From: Larimichthys crocea
Lineage: Eukaryota > Chordata > Actinopteri > Sciaenidae
Direction of reading: 5' to 3'
Assembly (NCBI RefSeq): GCF_000972845.2
Contig: NC_040018.1
Coordinates: 12,559,157-12,623,156 of the forward strand
Length of the DNA stretch: 64,000 nt
Under the pieces are notes generated by a model that saw nothing but the letters and a program-made list of their open reading frames with translations, did no database searches and had not been told where the DNA came from. The first letter of the stretch is position 1. Each line of letters opens with the position of its first letter. This document shows positions 22,132-34,700 of this stretch, piece by piece. The position numbers were made by a program, and so were the translations under genes.

Positions 22132-24368
22132 TCAGTGCTTTGAGAGTGGAGCTGTTGCCTTCTCAGCAGGAGGGAGAGGAGAGCGAGCAGCCTGACGCCT
22201 CAGCAGCAGCAAAACACTGAGAGCTTCTACTGAGGGCAAGGAGCCGCGCACCGAGAGGTGGCCCCAGAGGAGACGGTTTACATGACAGCCTCACTGTGCT
22301 CTCTCCCCCCAGTTCATCCATGTGTAGGACCCCCCCTCACTGCAAGCAGAGGAGAGGAGTGTCAATCGAACTTCAATCCCCTGCTCGCTGGTGCAGCCAC
22401 CCAAAAAAAAAAAAAAGGAGAGAAAATCTAATCCTTTTTTTAAATAAGCCTGTGCATAATTAATTGGGAATTAGGGAGATAAGATAATTATTTTTTTGTA
22501 GGGCAAAATCTCCCCGGAAGCTCTTTCCAAAATGAGGAGGGAATAAGACCAAGTGACCTACACTCAGGAAAGGGAGGAAGAAATTGTTAAGTGTAAGCCA
22601 ACTTTTTTTTCTGGGAGCAGCGGCAGCATGAGGCAGGATTGTTGTCAGGTTGTGTCGGGCTATGTCGAGCTGGGGCTAAGATGGGTCGGTTGTGGCCTTC
22701 TTCCCTTTGTCAGCACACAAGGAGGGGACAGGTCCCAGTGGAGTTACCACACTAAACGTAGCACACCGAAACCGGGTCAGGCTCTGATAAGCTCCAGATG
22801 GGACTAGGATACACTCCTGCAATTCCCTGTAACACTGTGGAATCATTAAGATTTAAACTCAGCATGTCAGAAAGAAAGAAAAGCAGCTAAGTGTCGACCA
22901 AGAAGATCCAACCACAGCGTGAAATACTCTATGTATACGTGCAAGAGAAACCACAGGTGAGGGTGATGTGAAAGTTGAAAAAAGACACTGAGCGCAGGGT
23001 CAGGCTGGCCAGCTATCGAAAAACTCAACAACACCCTCTATCAAATTCTAGTCCGGTATCAAACCGCTATCACAACTGAAGCCGTGAGCAAGTCTGCCAA
23101 CAACAACCCCTGCAGCCTGACCTACAAATCTGACAACTTTCTCATCCTTGGGTCTTCAGTGGGGAGCTCAGAGCAATCCCATCCCCCATTGTGCACTCAA
23201 AGGACCCAATTTGAAACACAAAATTAGTCAGTCGTACACCCTGCCTTTTCTTTCACTGCACCTTCCCCAGCATTTATTCTTTCAAACTGAAACTTCCCGC
23301 CAGCTTCCCTGCCCTGTTAAGCGAAGCTGGCACTAGATATGCGTGCCATCTCAGGACGATGGTCACCATAATAGGAAACCTGCACAGTGATCTCTCCCTT
23401 GAACCGTCCCCTCTGCGTAAACATCTATTAACACTGAAGAGATGAGATCACAGAGAAAGCAGGATTATCTTCAACACTCTTAAGCTAATATGCCATTCTT
23501 TTCATCTGCCCTGAACTCACTCACTCTTTGTTCTGCATCACAAAAAAGAGAATCATTTATAATGTCAAATAAATTCTAAAGAAATGACAGCTGCATATAA
23601 AAAAAAACAAAACAAACAAATAATTTAAGAACCTCCTCTGTAGGAGTTTCTCTTATTAAAAACTGACCTTTTGAACGCTACAACTTCACCACAGAAAAAG
23701 GATTGTTAAAAGATATTTGCTTCTTTGTGTTTATCTTCTCAGCACGTTATGGTGCCCGAACTGCTAATACTGAGATCGCTCACCACGCATCGGTTTTACT
23801 TTTGTTTGCTGTCACACCTCACTCTTCATACAGTTATGCGCTCATTGTAACACTTCCGTTAAACAACACTCATTATTTGTGCCATCAAACGTATTTCTGA
23901 CCACTACGTAGCAGAAGAAAAGTCCAAACAGACTGTGAAGCTCTGACATATTATCACTTTGTAAAGTTCTTATGGCTCACTCAGCCGTAAGATCAGCCTG
24001 CAACAAAAAGCTTTATGGGCTGTAGATTTTGTTACTGTACTGTTTCTCTGTTGGTCCGTCACTGTGGGTGATCTCTTTCAAATCGCATGGAGTCAATTCA
24101 TTATACAAAACATTATACAAACGTTTATACTGATTGTATTATTTTATGCAGATTTGAGTTAATTGTTGCATTTAATGTTTTACGACACAAAATATCGACT
24201 GTAAAAAAAGAGAGAAATTGTGCAGCAACCTCAGTTTATTTTATTGTAATTTATTAGTCAGATTCCATTATTACTATGAATTCTTTTTAAATCTGTATAA
24301 TATATATATATCATATATTATATAATATCATATTTAGTCTGAGGACACTGAGGTCCATGTCCTCTACT

Positions 24369-24836
24369 CAGGGGCGCCGTATTAGGGGGAAAAGTTAGGG
24401 ACAATTTCCAATGGCCCACGGACTGACAGGGGCCCCCAAAAAAAAAGGTAAACACCAATATAAAATGATTAACTCTCATCATGAGTATATATATTTCAAT
24501 ATAATAATGAAATTAATTATCTCTTTGTTTGTCGTGTTTTGGGCAGTAAAAGTTAAATAAAATGGCCTTAGCACATTTTGGTGGTTTTTAATCTCGCATC
24601 ACATAGTGACACTGCCACTGTATGCAGACTTGCATGCACTGTCAAATCACGCGTAGAAATATTGTGCTAGTACCGTATTGAACTACAAGACGCAAAACAG
24701 TTGCAAGCCTTTGATTAGAGTTATGTAAAGCTTTTGATGGGATAGTTGGGTCTAGAGATGTGGTGACAACAGCTGCACAGAGGGGGCCCAATTTGATTTT
24801 TTTGTCATGGGGCCCAAAATCCTGCGGGCGCCCCTG
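24369..24836 (+). mobile_element. hAT-type non-autonomous element (copy B, complete)
   Basis: Left end CAGGGGCGCCG, right end GCGCCCCTG; about 468 bp, with no transposase frame. It is flanked by cctctact (24,361-24,368) and ctctaatt (24,837 on), one error each away from a perfect 8-bp duplication cctctaat. A non-autonomous hAT MITE. Confidence 0.75.
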
Positions 24837-25713
24837 CTCTAATTTCCTGAGGAGTTTTACACAACCTCAGGACGAGTTACATTCCTATATGAGGGAATCT
24901 GATGGGTTTACAGTAAGTGTGAAATGAAATGTGACCGTTTTTAGGAAGAATATTCCGTATATTTGGTGTTTCACCACAAGCAAAGACTTTGAAGCAGCAT
25001 TCAAAGGAAGACAGATTTATAGAATATAGTATAATATATTTTTTAAATACATTTTTAAGTGATACTCAAATATTTCACATGGTGCGGTGGAACTGGAAGA
25101 ATTTCTATCTTTGTTCCAGCCGTGCAGCCATGATTTATGGGAATATCTAGTCCATTTATTTGACATAAATCACAAACTGTGGCTACAGCTTCTGCTTTAA
25201 GAAGGTTCAACTCAATTGAATTTGCTCTCCATAATACAATACTTTTTGGAATTTTAGTTTCTCTTGCCATGAAGTTAAAAATGGAATTTTAAGTTCACAT
25301 GAAACATAAAAAACATTTTTGCAACATTTTTGCAACTATCACCACTCTCTGTGGTGTTATATTTAGCTGCAGCACGAAATAACACAGTAATAACACAGTT
25401 TTGTGTTTTGTGGTTTTATTACTCACTGTCTAAGCTGTGGGAATTTGGGATTTCCAGTGAATTTCCTTATGGCGTGTTACACGTTTGGCTACCTGTTCCA
25501 TCTTTTCATGACGCCTCAGTCTGACAGCACCATTTTTCAACGCGTCCTCGCTTAATAATAATAAAAAAAAAAAGCATGTCAGTCAAACTGCAGAGGAGCT
25601 GCCCCCGCATCCTCAGCTCCTCTGCTCAGCAGCCTCCCCTCCAGCGCATCACTGACGTGATTTTTTTTTTGATTTTACAAAGTGCGCATGGATGACGCCC
25701 CGTGTCGTGCTTA
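24837..25713. repeat. Error-rich copy of 28,370-29,279
   Basis: After the hAT element, this stretch follows the right flank of copy C, with the same kind of small indels as 18,458-24,712, and ends at cgtgcttat. The long-read-like block therefore overlaps the better sequence on both sides. Confidence 0.82.
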
Positions 25714-27890
25714 TAAAAAAAGCTTGTGTATAATTTAAAACTTAAAACAGTGCTCTCTCACACAGCACAAAACAAAGAGCTACTCTGCTAATGCAAAGTG
25801 TGTGTTTGCTTCCTAAAGTCAGCAGAGGCTATTGCTTTTGCATACTGTTGTGCTTTAATCCCCGTTAGGTCTCTGATTCCGCTTCAACATCGTTTTAATT
25901 CAAGCAGACAACTAATTTACTTTAAGATTTCTCTTAACAAAGATGGTCGGCGTAGGCTATACAAAGAAAGGGACATTGGATTAAATGACTTTTTGTTTAC
26001 ACATTAATGTGACCCCATTTGGCAGGTTTCCTCAGGTGATGTCTGAATGAGAGACAAGATTTAAGAGCCCTGTCTCAACTTTCATTACTGAGACTTACTG
26101 ATGGTTGCCAGCAGTGTCTCAGCACTGGTTGATTTAATCAGTGTTTGACCCCGCTGTCCTTCCTATATGATAGATACCCCCCCTACCCCCACCCCGTAAG
26201 GAAGAAGCAACAGATAATGAAAAAGACTCTCCACATCAAGTAGAAAATCTTAATTTGTCTCACGTTAATCTTAATTTGTCTCACGTTGTCTCACATGTTT
26301 TTTCATCACTGGGTGTCCATTATTACAGGGACAGCGCATTTCAGCATTTCCCTTTCATATCGGCGTCAATGGTCTTACAACACAGCGTCCCTTTGGTGTG
26401 TTTTAATGCTTCTAGGACGAGTAGGTGTTCGTATTTATTTGCACACATGTGTTACCCAAATGGTAATCTCACACAGTCTGTTCATACAGAGATAACTGGC
26501 ATATTTAAGGTGGCACTACACACTGAAAGGTGTGGCCAGCACTTTACACAATTTCCAGACAATCATAAAGTACTGAAGAATGACTAAATAAGTAAACAGT
26601 ATTTGTTATGAATGAGTAATCTCTGATAATATGCAACACAGTGTCGACATGATAAATGCGGGCATAACCAGCTCAGTCATTTCTGCTGAAAAGCAGCTCA
26701 CAGCAGTTCCAGTCACACTCTGGTTTACTGGCCTGGTGTTGAGGCCCTCACCAAGTATATGCACAGCTACACAAGGCCTTCCTGCCTCGCCGCCTGCCTG
26801 CCTGGTCTTGTATTTATTTGCCCTCATGTCAAAGTCTGCAGCTTTGCCACTCTCACTGACGTGTCGTGTCATCCAGCCAACAGTTCTGGGAACCAAACCT
26901 TTTCTCAGCCGTCATGTAACGGCCGGGATGTAATATGATGAAGAATCGTACATTTAATGGAGAGTGAGGTTTTGTGAAGTAATTTTCCTTTCCTTTTTTT
27001 TTTCCAAACTAAGATCCGAATGCCAGGGTACATGGCTACCTGCCAAACAGGAGGAGGAGCATGACCGGACAAATCCCCAAAACCAGTTTAGGAAAATAAC
27101 TAAAACCATCTCTAAGCCAAGAGTGCAAAGTGATTTTTATTAAAGGCCCTCATTTGCACAAATCTTGGTAATACTACAAAACTGTACAGTACAAAGTGTA
27201 CTCTCTAATTACAATGATACTGTATGTCAACACACTGTGCCATACACACTGTTAAAAATGTTGACAGTCTGGTGGAGTGAGGTGAAGACATACCAACACA
27301 CGAAATCACTTTCTCCTTTCTGTGATCAGCTCATTCGTAAACATCTGCTTTAATTCACAACAATACACAACAAGCTTTTGAACTATTATTTGCCATAAAG
27401 CTTTACAATTTTGATATCCACATTTTTACAGACAGGGTAGAAAATAAAACTCAGAGAGAGACACGACAGGCCGAGGGGTGTATTTGATGGATGAGACACT
27501 GGAGGGAAGAGTCAGACAGACATAAATCTGATAGTGTCTCATTTATGTCTTCTTGGTAAAATCATTTTTGATTTTGCCATTTAAAAAAAAGACTGTGCAG
27601 GTATTTTTTGTACTTTTTGGAGGTTTTACTTCACTTATTACTCATATTATTAATACAAAACATAAATCAACAAATAAATTCGGATTAAATATTATAGATT
27701 ACGCTACCAGGCAGTATATAAAGTAATAAAATGAGCTACACTTTTACCAGGTGCAACATTAAACTGATGAACACAACATATATATAATTACACAGACCGG
27801 CCTCTTCGTTAGGTACACTTGTACAATCCAGTGTGAACTCTAACATGAATTCAATGTTAGAGTGGTCTTAATGTAAACATACATTAAGAC
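25714..27890. other. Segment with no recognised gene, placement doubtful
   Basis: About 2.2 kb with only short, unconvincing open frames. It includes a 20-bp direct repeat near 26,250-26,290 (aatcttaatttgtctcacgt twice, approximately) and a TTAGGTACACTTGTACA motif near 27,809 of the kind found at transposon ends in fish. It joins copy C exactly at the hAT left terminus without the expected target duplication. Confidence 0.5.
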
Positions 27891-27892
27891 CA
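27837..27892. repeat. Two adjacent hairpins abutting a hAT terminus
   Basis: Perfect 10-bp arms at 27837-27846 and 27854-27863 with a 7-nt loop, then perfect 12-bp arms at 27863-27874 and 27881-27892 with a 6-nt loop. The second hairpin overlaps the first two bases of the element. Confidence 0.8.
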
Positions 27893-28369
27893 GGGGTGCT
27901 GTATAGGGGGGAAAAGTTAGGACAATTCCAATGGCCCACGACTGACAGGGGCCCCCAAAAAATAGGTAAACACCAATATAAAATGATTAAACCATCATCA
28001 TTGAGTATATATATTTCAAATATAATAATGAAATTAATTATCTCTTTGTTTGTACGTGTTTTGGGCAGTAAAAGTTAAATAAAAATGGCCTTAGCACATT
28101 TTTGGTGGCTTTTAATCTCGCATCACATAGTGAACTGCACTGCATACTGTATGCAGACTTGCATGCATGTACAAATCACCAGCAGTAAATATTGTGCTAA
28201 TACTAGTATTGAACTACAAGACGCAAAACAGTTGCAAGCCTTTGATTAGAGTTATGTAAAGCTTTTGATGGGATAGTTGGGTCCTAGAGATGTGGGGACA
28301 ACAACTGCGCAGAGGGGGCCCAATTTGATTTTTTTGTCATGGGGCCCAAAATTCCTGGCAGCGCCCCTG
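27891..28369 (+). mobile_element. hAT-type non-autonomous element (copy C)
   Basis: About 479 bp, starting CAGGGGTGCTGTATAGGGG and ending GCGCCCCTG. The right flank is cctctaat (28,370-28,377), identical to the left flank of copy A. The left flank is attaagac, so this copy lacks a matching target duplication in the assembly. Confidence 0.75.
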
Positions 28370-29420
28370 CCTCTAATGTTCCTGAGAAGTTTTAAACAAC
28401 CTCAGGACGAGTTACATTCTCTAAATATGAAGGAATCTGATGGGTTTTACAGTAAGTGTGAAATGAAATGTGACCGTTTTAGGCAAGAATATTCCGTAAC
28501 TTGGTGTTTCACCACAAGCAAAGACTTTGAAGCAGCATTCAAAGGAAGACAGAATTTATAGAATATAGTATAATATATAATTTTTAAATACATTTTTAAG
28601 TGGATACTCAAATATTTCACATGGTGCGGTGGAACTGGAAGAATTTCTAAAATCTTTGTTCCAGCCGCGCAGCCATGATTTATGGGAATATCTAGTCCAT
28701 TTTATTTGTAAGACATAAAATCACAAACTGTGGCTACAGCTTCTGCTTTAAAGAAGGTTCAACTCAATTGAATTTGCTCTCCATAATACTAATACTTTTT
28801 GAATTTTTCTTTCTCTTGCCATGAAGTTAAAAATGGAATTTTAAGTTCACATGAAACATAAAAAACATTTTTGCAACATTTTTGCAACTATCCACCACTA
28901 TCTGTGGTGTTATATTTAGGCTGCAGCAGAAATAACACAGTAAATATAACACAGTTTTGTGTTTTGTGTTTTATTACTCACTGTCTAAAGCTGTGGGAAT
29001 TTGGGATTTCCAGTGAATTTCCTTATGGCGTGTTACACGTTTGGCTACCTGTTCCATCTGTTCATGAACGCCTCAGTCTGACAGCACTTTTATCAACGCG
29101 TCCTCGCTTAATAATAAAAAAAAACAAAACAAGCATGTCAGTCAAACTGCAGAGGAGCTGCCCCCGCATCCTCAGCTCTGCCTCTGCATCAGCAGCCTCA
29201 CCTCCAAGCGCATCACTCAACGTGATTTTTTTTAGATTTTACAAAGTGCGCATGAGATGACGCCCCGTGTCGTGCTTATCATCATGGTGCGATCCACAAC
29301 ACAAACAAGAGAGACAGTTTGGCGCATATGGAGCGTCCACAAACTGCTTCTGTGTACAAATGAATACGGCTTGTTAAGTGCGCAGCTCATGCAAAAGCAT
29401 CCTGTCAGGTAAACATGAGC

Positions 29421-29439
29421 GTGTGTGTGTGTGTGTGTG
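29421..29439. repeat. (GT)n microsatellite
   Basis: Simple dinucleotide run. Confidence 0.9.
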
Positions 29440-29536
29440 AGGATGTCAGAGTGCTGTTTTCAGTCCAGTGGAAACGAGGCTGTCTGCCGAGAGACTCAAC
29501 TTCTGTCCGCCTGTCAATCACATCAGCTCAGCCTGA

Positions 29537-29541
<5 letters not shown>

Positions 29542-29574
<33 letters not shown>
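29542..29574. repeat. (CT)n microsatellite
   Basis: Simple pyrimidine dinucleotide run. Confidence 0.9.
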
Positions 29575-29575
<1 letters not shown>

Positions 29576-31241
29576 CTTTACCTTGACCCGTGGATCTCCG
29601 AGTGTCGCTGCCCCCATCGGATGTCGCTCTTTCGACCGGCCAAAATCTTTTTTTTTTTTTTTGGATTGGGGGGTTGAAGTCTCGCAGTTAATCGTGAGAC
29701 TTTATTTGTCGTTCTCATGCAATACTTCTGACGTTTCTCAAAGCTGTAGTGTGATGAAAGTTTAAAGGAGAGGCGTGATGTGCAACATCACCGCTGCCTC
29801 CTGATGGAGGAAGCACTCCATCCTTTATCTCAGGAGGAACAACGACAGCAGCATGAATAAAAAGCAAAGCTCTGTCAATCAGTGTGTGCATGCTATCAGT
29901 GTTATATTATTATACTATTATACTGTATATATAGAATATTATTGGACTATTTACTCTTATTCTTAAAGGTTGTAGTTTGCATTAGTGTCAAACTGGACTG
30001 TGTTAGACTATGAGGTGTTTTTAATATTTTGGGCACACCATTTACATACATGAGAGGACCATACTATTAGAAACACCTTTCAAGATAATACAGTCCTGTA
30101 CAACAACAGCAGCACCCACTAAGACCTCAGTAGTAAACATGAAGTACAATTAATACCTCTCTGACAGTGCTATCAAAAACTGAAACATTACAAGCTTCAA
30201 AAAAGCTGAATTTATAGCAGAGTTGTTGTGTTGGATCACACTGGATTGGAAGTGTCCGGGCAGTATATTTCTATACTGACTATAAACAAATGTTATGAAA
30301 AATAAAAATGGCTCCAAATACCACCATGATAACAGCAAACATTTTCTCAGGCACGTTGAAGTAGAAGCAGTACACAATGTTCTAATAACAGTACTCAAAG
30401 TATTAGTCCTCCTTCGTGGTGTTAAATTATTGATGTTTTAACCTGCAATAGGTCTTTGAATGTAGCACACTCTTTACTGCATCTGTAGCAATGTTTATAT
30501 CCCTTGGATTTAAATTCTTCATATGTAAATATTAGTCATTAGATAAATGTGATGGAGTAACAGTGCAAAATCTGGATATAAAATATACAAAAATGAAATG
30601 TGACATGACTAGTTGTTTGGTAAACTTTTTATATCTCGCCTTGTAAGATAAAAAAAAAAAAGAGGAGCTTCATCCTAAACAGAGAACATGTTTCTTTCAC
30701 ATCAAATGTCACCCTTAATTGCTGCAAAGGCCACAAGCAGAGGAGAAGTAATATGGCGGCTGGAATCAACAGTGAGCCTCTCAGTTAGGAGCGATAATAA
30801 CAGCATGGCAGTGACAGCCGCCAGAGTGATGTGTACAGACGTAATAAGGTTACCAGCAGCATGTGGTAGCTGGTGCTAGACTAACTGTGCCGTTTGGGAT
30901 CTTCTCCTAATGCACAGCTTTGGGGGAAGCTGTCATTGAGATGTCAGACGGAAAGAGAGGTGATTTTTATATTACCTGGCAAACTGTGAGTTACACATTT
31001 CTGTTTGCAAAAGTGCTTGTGGAGTACATCTGTGTTATTGTTATTTGTACAGCTAATGTGACAAGAGGAGTGTCACAGCAGCTGTTTTTTTTTTTTTTGG
31101 TTTAAAAAAAAAATCAGTACAAATGTAAGATGGCAGATAGCATGACCTTTAACCAACATTTAACAACATAAATATTTGACATGTATATTTTAGTAAACCC
31201 AGTACTGTACACAGGCGTTTGAAGCATTTTAACTACCATTT

Positions 31242-31683
31242 TTTAATAAAAGATTGCAAAAGAGTCTATGAAGAGTTACAATCATTTTCTTCATTGTCTT
31301 GATGCATGTACATTTTCCGGAATAGGCTTTACTCTCCTTAAACAGAGGACAACGCTGTTGTGAAATAATGCAAAATGGAAACATATGAACTGTACATCTA
31401 TGCCCATGTCAAGTCACATACACTCACACATTCTGATAACACTCTTCACAGGCACACCTGGACATCAGTGGTTACTCTACGGCTCACTCGCTGTGTACCG
31501 TCCTGCTATCGCTATCTCATAAGGTACTATAAACATACACTGAAGAGTATCACAGCCAGCTTACAGTGAAATAATATGTACATGTTTACATAAAAAAGAC
31601 AAAGAAGTGAGAATCGTCATAATGCAGAGACTTGAGACGTCACGTCTTCGGTTTGTTGGTTGACTGGATGATTTTTTTTCCTC
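31242..31683 (-). other. dennd2b: dennd2b 3'UTR (tentative)
   Basis: From the stop codon to an ATTAAA signal on the minus strand at 31242-31247, giving a 3'UTR of about 0.44 kb. A longer 3'UTR is possible. Confidence 0.4.
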
Positions 31684-31718
31684 TCAGTTCTTTTTGTGGA
31701 GAAACTTCATTTTACTTC
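31684..31718 (-). CDS. dennd2b: dennd2b last coding exon
   Basis: A short terminal exon reading GSKMKFLHKKN and TGA. It was found by looking for the conserved C-terminus after the GLG|G junction; acceptor gtttccag. Confidence 0.93.
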
Positions 31719-34700
31719 CTGGAAACAGTTACAAACAAAACCATTAAATCAAGTTAAATGCACAACATGTGAGAAACTAAATTTAATTCAGGTTATTAAA
31801 CAGTATACGGGGACTGATTTAACCGTGATTGATCCTTCTGCAGTCTGTGTGGAAATCTGAATATCTGCTAAAGTGTGTGGTTGTCTGATAAAATCTTTAT
31901 AGATCCCCTCCAGACATCTTTAAATACTCTACTTTGAATAATAATCAAGTGTAAAAATAGCTGTACTAGTGAGCACACATCATTTTGCGGAGTGAAGCTC
32001 AAAGATCCAACAATGAGCAAAACACATTTTTCCCCTTATTTTGAACTACTGACAGACTCGTAACAGACTCACAGACAGAGCAGTTGAAAAGGTTGGAAAA
32101 ACTGGTTTCCTCTGGCAAGATAACTAATAACAAGTCACGTGTGATCTAGTGTGAGTGTTTAACAAAGTTAGTGAAGACATATTTGAAATTTCTATGATTT
32201 TAAAATAGCTCAGTGTTTTTGCTCCATGTAGTCTTGTGTGTCTTTTGCAGGACTCACCAAGGCCTTTCAGAAACTTGTTGACCCCACTCTGCTCGGTGTC
32301 TGGCAGCTCCTCCAGATACTGATCCACCCTCTGCTCAAACAGGCCTGTCAGCACGACAACACAAGAGATAAAAAATTAAAAAAAACAAAAACAAAATGTG
32401 AATCATCTCAGTATTCCAGGAAGTTACAATCACGTTTATCTGCCAAGGAGCAGGGTGATGTGGTGAGAACACATGCCTATGATAACTTTTAGCCACTAGA
32501 GATCAGTGTTACTGCAGTGCCTCCTCCTGCACAGTTTGTATTAGAGATAATACAGGAGTGGAGATCCACAGAGAAAAGACTTTTTTATCCAAACTTTTAA
32601 AGGAAAAAAAGAGGCCATTCAGGGAAGGACAGTCTACCTTTAGCCCGGGTCTTCCTCAACTCTCGATCCTGAATGAACCCTGCAAACATCTGAGACTCCA
32701 TGAAGACGCCCAGGAAACGACGGATGCTCTTTGACGCCACTGTCTTGCGGAAGGCCTCCCTTTGGAAAACACGCTCTCCACGCTCATTCTGAGTGATGAA
32801 CAAGGAGTAATGGCCGATGGTCTCCAGAAAGAAGCGGATGAAGGCTTCTGACACCAGGCTGTTTAAGGAGTTATACTCTGTACACACAAAGGAGAAGCAC
32901 TTAATTCAGTTATTTTCGTCATTTACATCGGTATGCATAATAGAGTCAGAAAACAGACATGTCACAGAGTATGGCATGTTGACATTTTTCAAGAGATAGT
33001 CAGATAGCTGAGAGCAGCCAGAGACAGATTAAAGTAAAATACATGGTTTGGCTCGATGCTGACAGCCATTTAAGAAATAACATGTACCCACAGCAATTGT
33101 CTCTGTGTGGAGATTCTGGGACGTCTCCCATAATGCCTGGTCAAATTAGCTTGAATCTAATTAACCACAAAATAAGAAATAATAATAATGTGGTTGTTTC
33201 TTTATTGGTGTTGTCAGTATATCAAAAGTATGGAACTGGACTAGAGATATTGGAAAATCTGAGCAATCTTAAGGAGGCACAGAGCTAAAAGCTTGATAAA
33301 AGACACACTGTGAACGAAACTCTGAAAGAATCTGAACTGAAGTTGAAGGGATTCTGAGTCATTAAAGGACAAACATGATTGGGGTTTTTGCTCATTCCCT
33401 GCATTCCCATGCTGTTTCACGTTATTATTTTTTCTCTCATATTTCTTGTTTTGTCCAGTACATTTTAGGTGTCATGGCCGGCTCGTAAATCAAACTGTCT
33501 AAATATTACAAAGTACTTTAGGAAGAGGAAATTGCTGCATGTAGTAATACGATGTCAAGTCAGACTTAACCATGATTTCATTTAACAGACTGAAGGTTGT
33601 ACAAGTGTCTTGCTTTTTGTTTGCACATTAGCGAAAACAGGTTGTGACTGACATGCAGCAGATGTAACACCGACAGTGTTAGCTGGAGGGTTTCATTTGG
33701 AGAAGAACTGTGGAGAGCAGAGACACAAAGTGTGACCCATGTAGACTCTCCTTCTGATTAATGCAATATGAAACAGTGCAGGGATTTTCTTTATTATTTC
33801 CATATTTTTGTGTTTTTTTTGCTGTGTGAAGCACATTGTAACTGTTGTTTTGAAATTTGCTTTACAAAGATTTAAATGTTCTGAGAAACTGTATTCCCAT
33901 ACCGGGAGTTGAACCCAGGCCACCTGGGTGAAAACCAGGAATCCTAACCACTAGACCATATGGGAGTTAACACCCTTAATGATAAGCGGATATGATAGGA
34001 CCAAAGTACAAGATCTGGTGACAGTGGTGTAGTGGCTAAATGCAACTCCCTTGCCTCAACTTTTCCTTCCATGACAGAGAAACTAGAGTGGCTATGAAAT
34101 CTAGACCCAGTGTTTGGTTTGTCTGTACGGGCTAATGTCGAAACATGGTGGTTCAATATGGCGGACTCCATAGAAGAGGACCAGTGACGTCTGTAGATAT
34201 AAAAGGCTTATTCTAATGTAATGAATATCATTCTTATTTTCAGGTGATTATGCACTATTGAAAACATAGTATTATATTCAATTTCTGCCAGATTCTGTGA
34301 ACAGAACTCCCTAAAAACACTAGACTTTAAACTCGGGATTCGAAAAACCAACAAAAAATAAGTATTTAGACAAAACCTTTGGTGTGTTTGACTGTGGTTG
34401 ATAATTTTCTTGTACAGTTTCTGGTTATTTCAGGGTTTTTCTTTTTATAGCACATTGGAATATGTGGACCCTAATGAACCCTTTGTCGAACACAGAAAAG
34501 TTAATCAGAAACACCAAATCATGTCTACGTCTAAATCACGTCTAAAGTGTGCCTTTGTGACTCACTGTGTTGAGTAGTCTGTACAGAGGACATCACTTCA
34601 GAGTCACAGAGACACAGACTGAACATGTCCTTCTACAGAAACTGAAGCTCTAATTAACAACAAACCTTCACATGACTCACTGTCGGAGTCCTGATTGATG

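Larger units (their letters stand above)
18458..24712. repeat. Second, indel-rich copy of 11,362-17,507 (probable false duplication)
   Basis: The block follows 11,362-17,507 in order and orientation, including trim66 exons 1-5, their introns, the upstream flank and the start of the hAT element. Differences are mostly one- to few-base insertions and deletions, many in homopolymers, spread evenly over exons and introns. For example, exon 3 is 150 bp here against 130 bp. That pattern looks like unpolished long-read gap filling rather than evolutionary divergence, which would spare exons and favour substitutions. Confidence 0.88.
28378..31241. other. Intergenic region, no gene recognised
   Basis: It contains GT and CT microsatellites and short open frames without protein-like features. 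In other vertebrates rpl27a lies between TRIM66 and DENND2B; I see no trace of its short, very basic product here on either strand. Confidence 0.55.

Noticed and set aside
28871..29260. 129-codon open frame on the plus strand
   Set aside because: Low-complexity serine-rich end and AT-rich body with no domain; considered intergenic.
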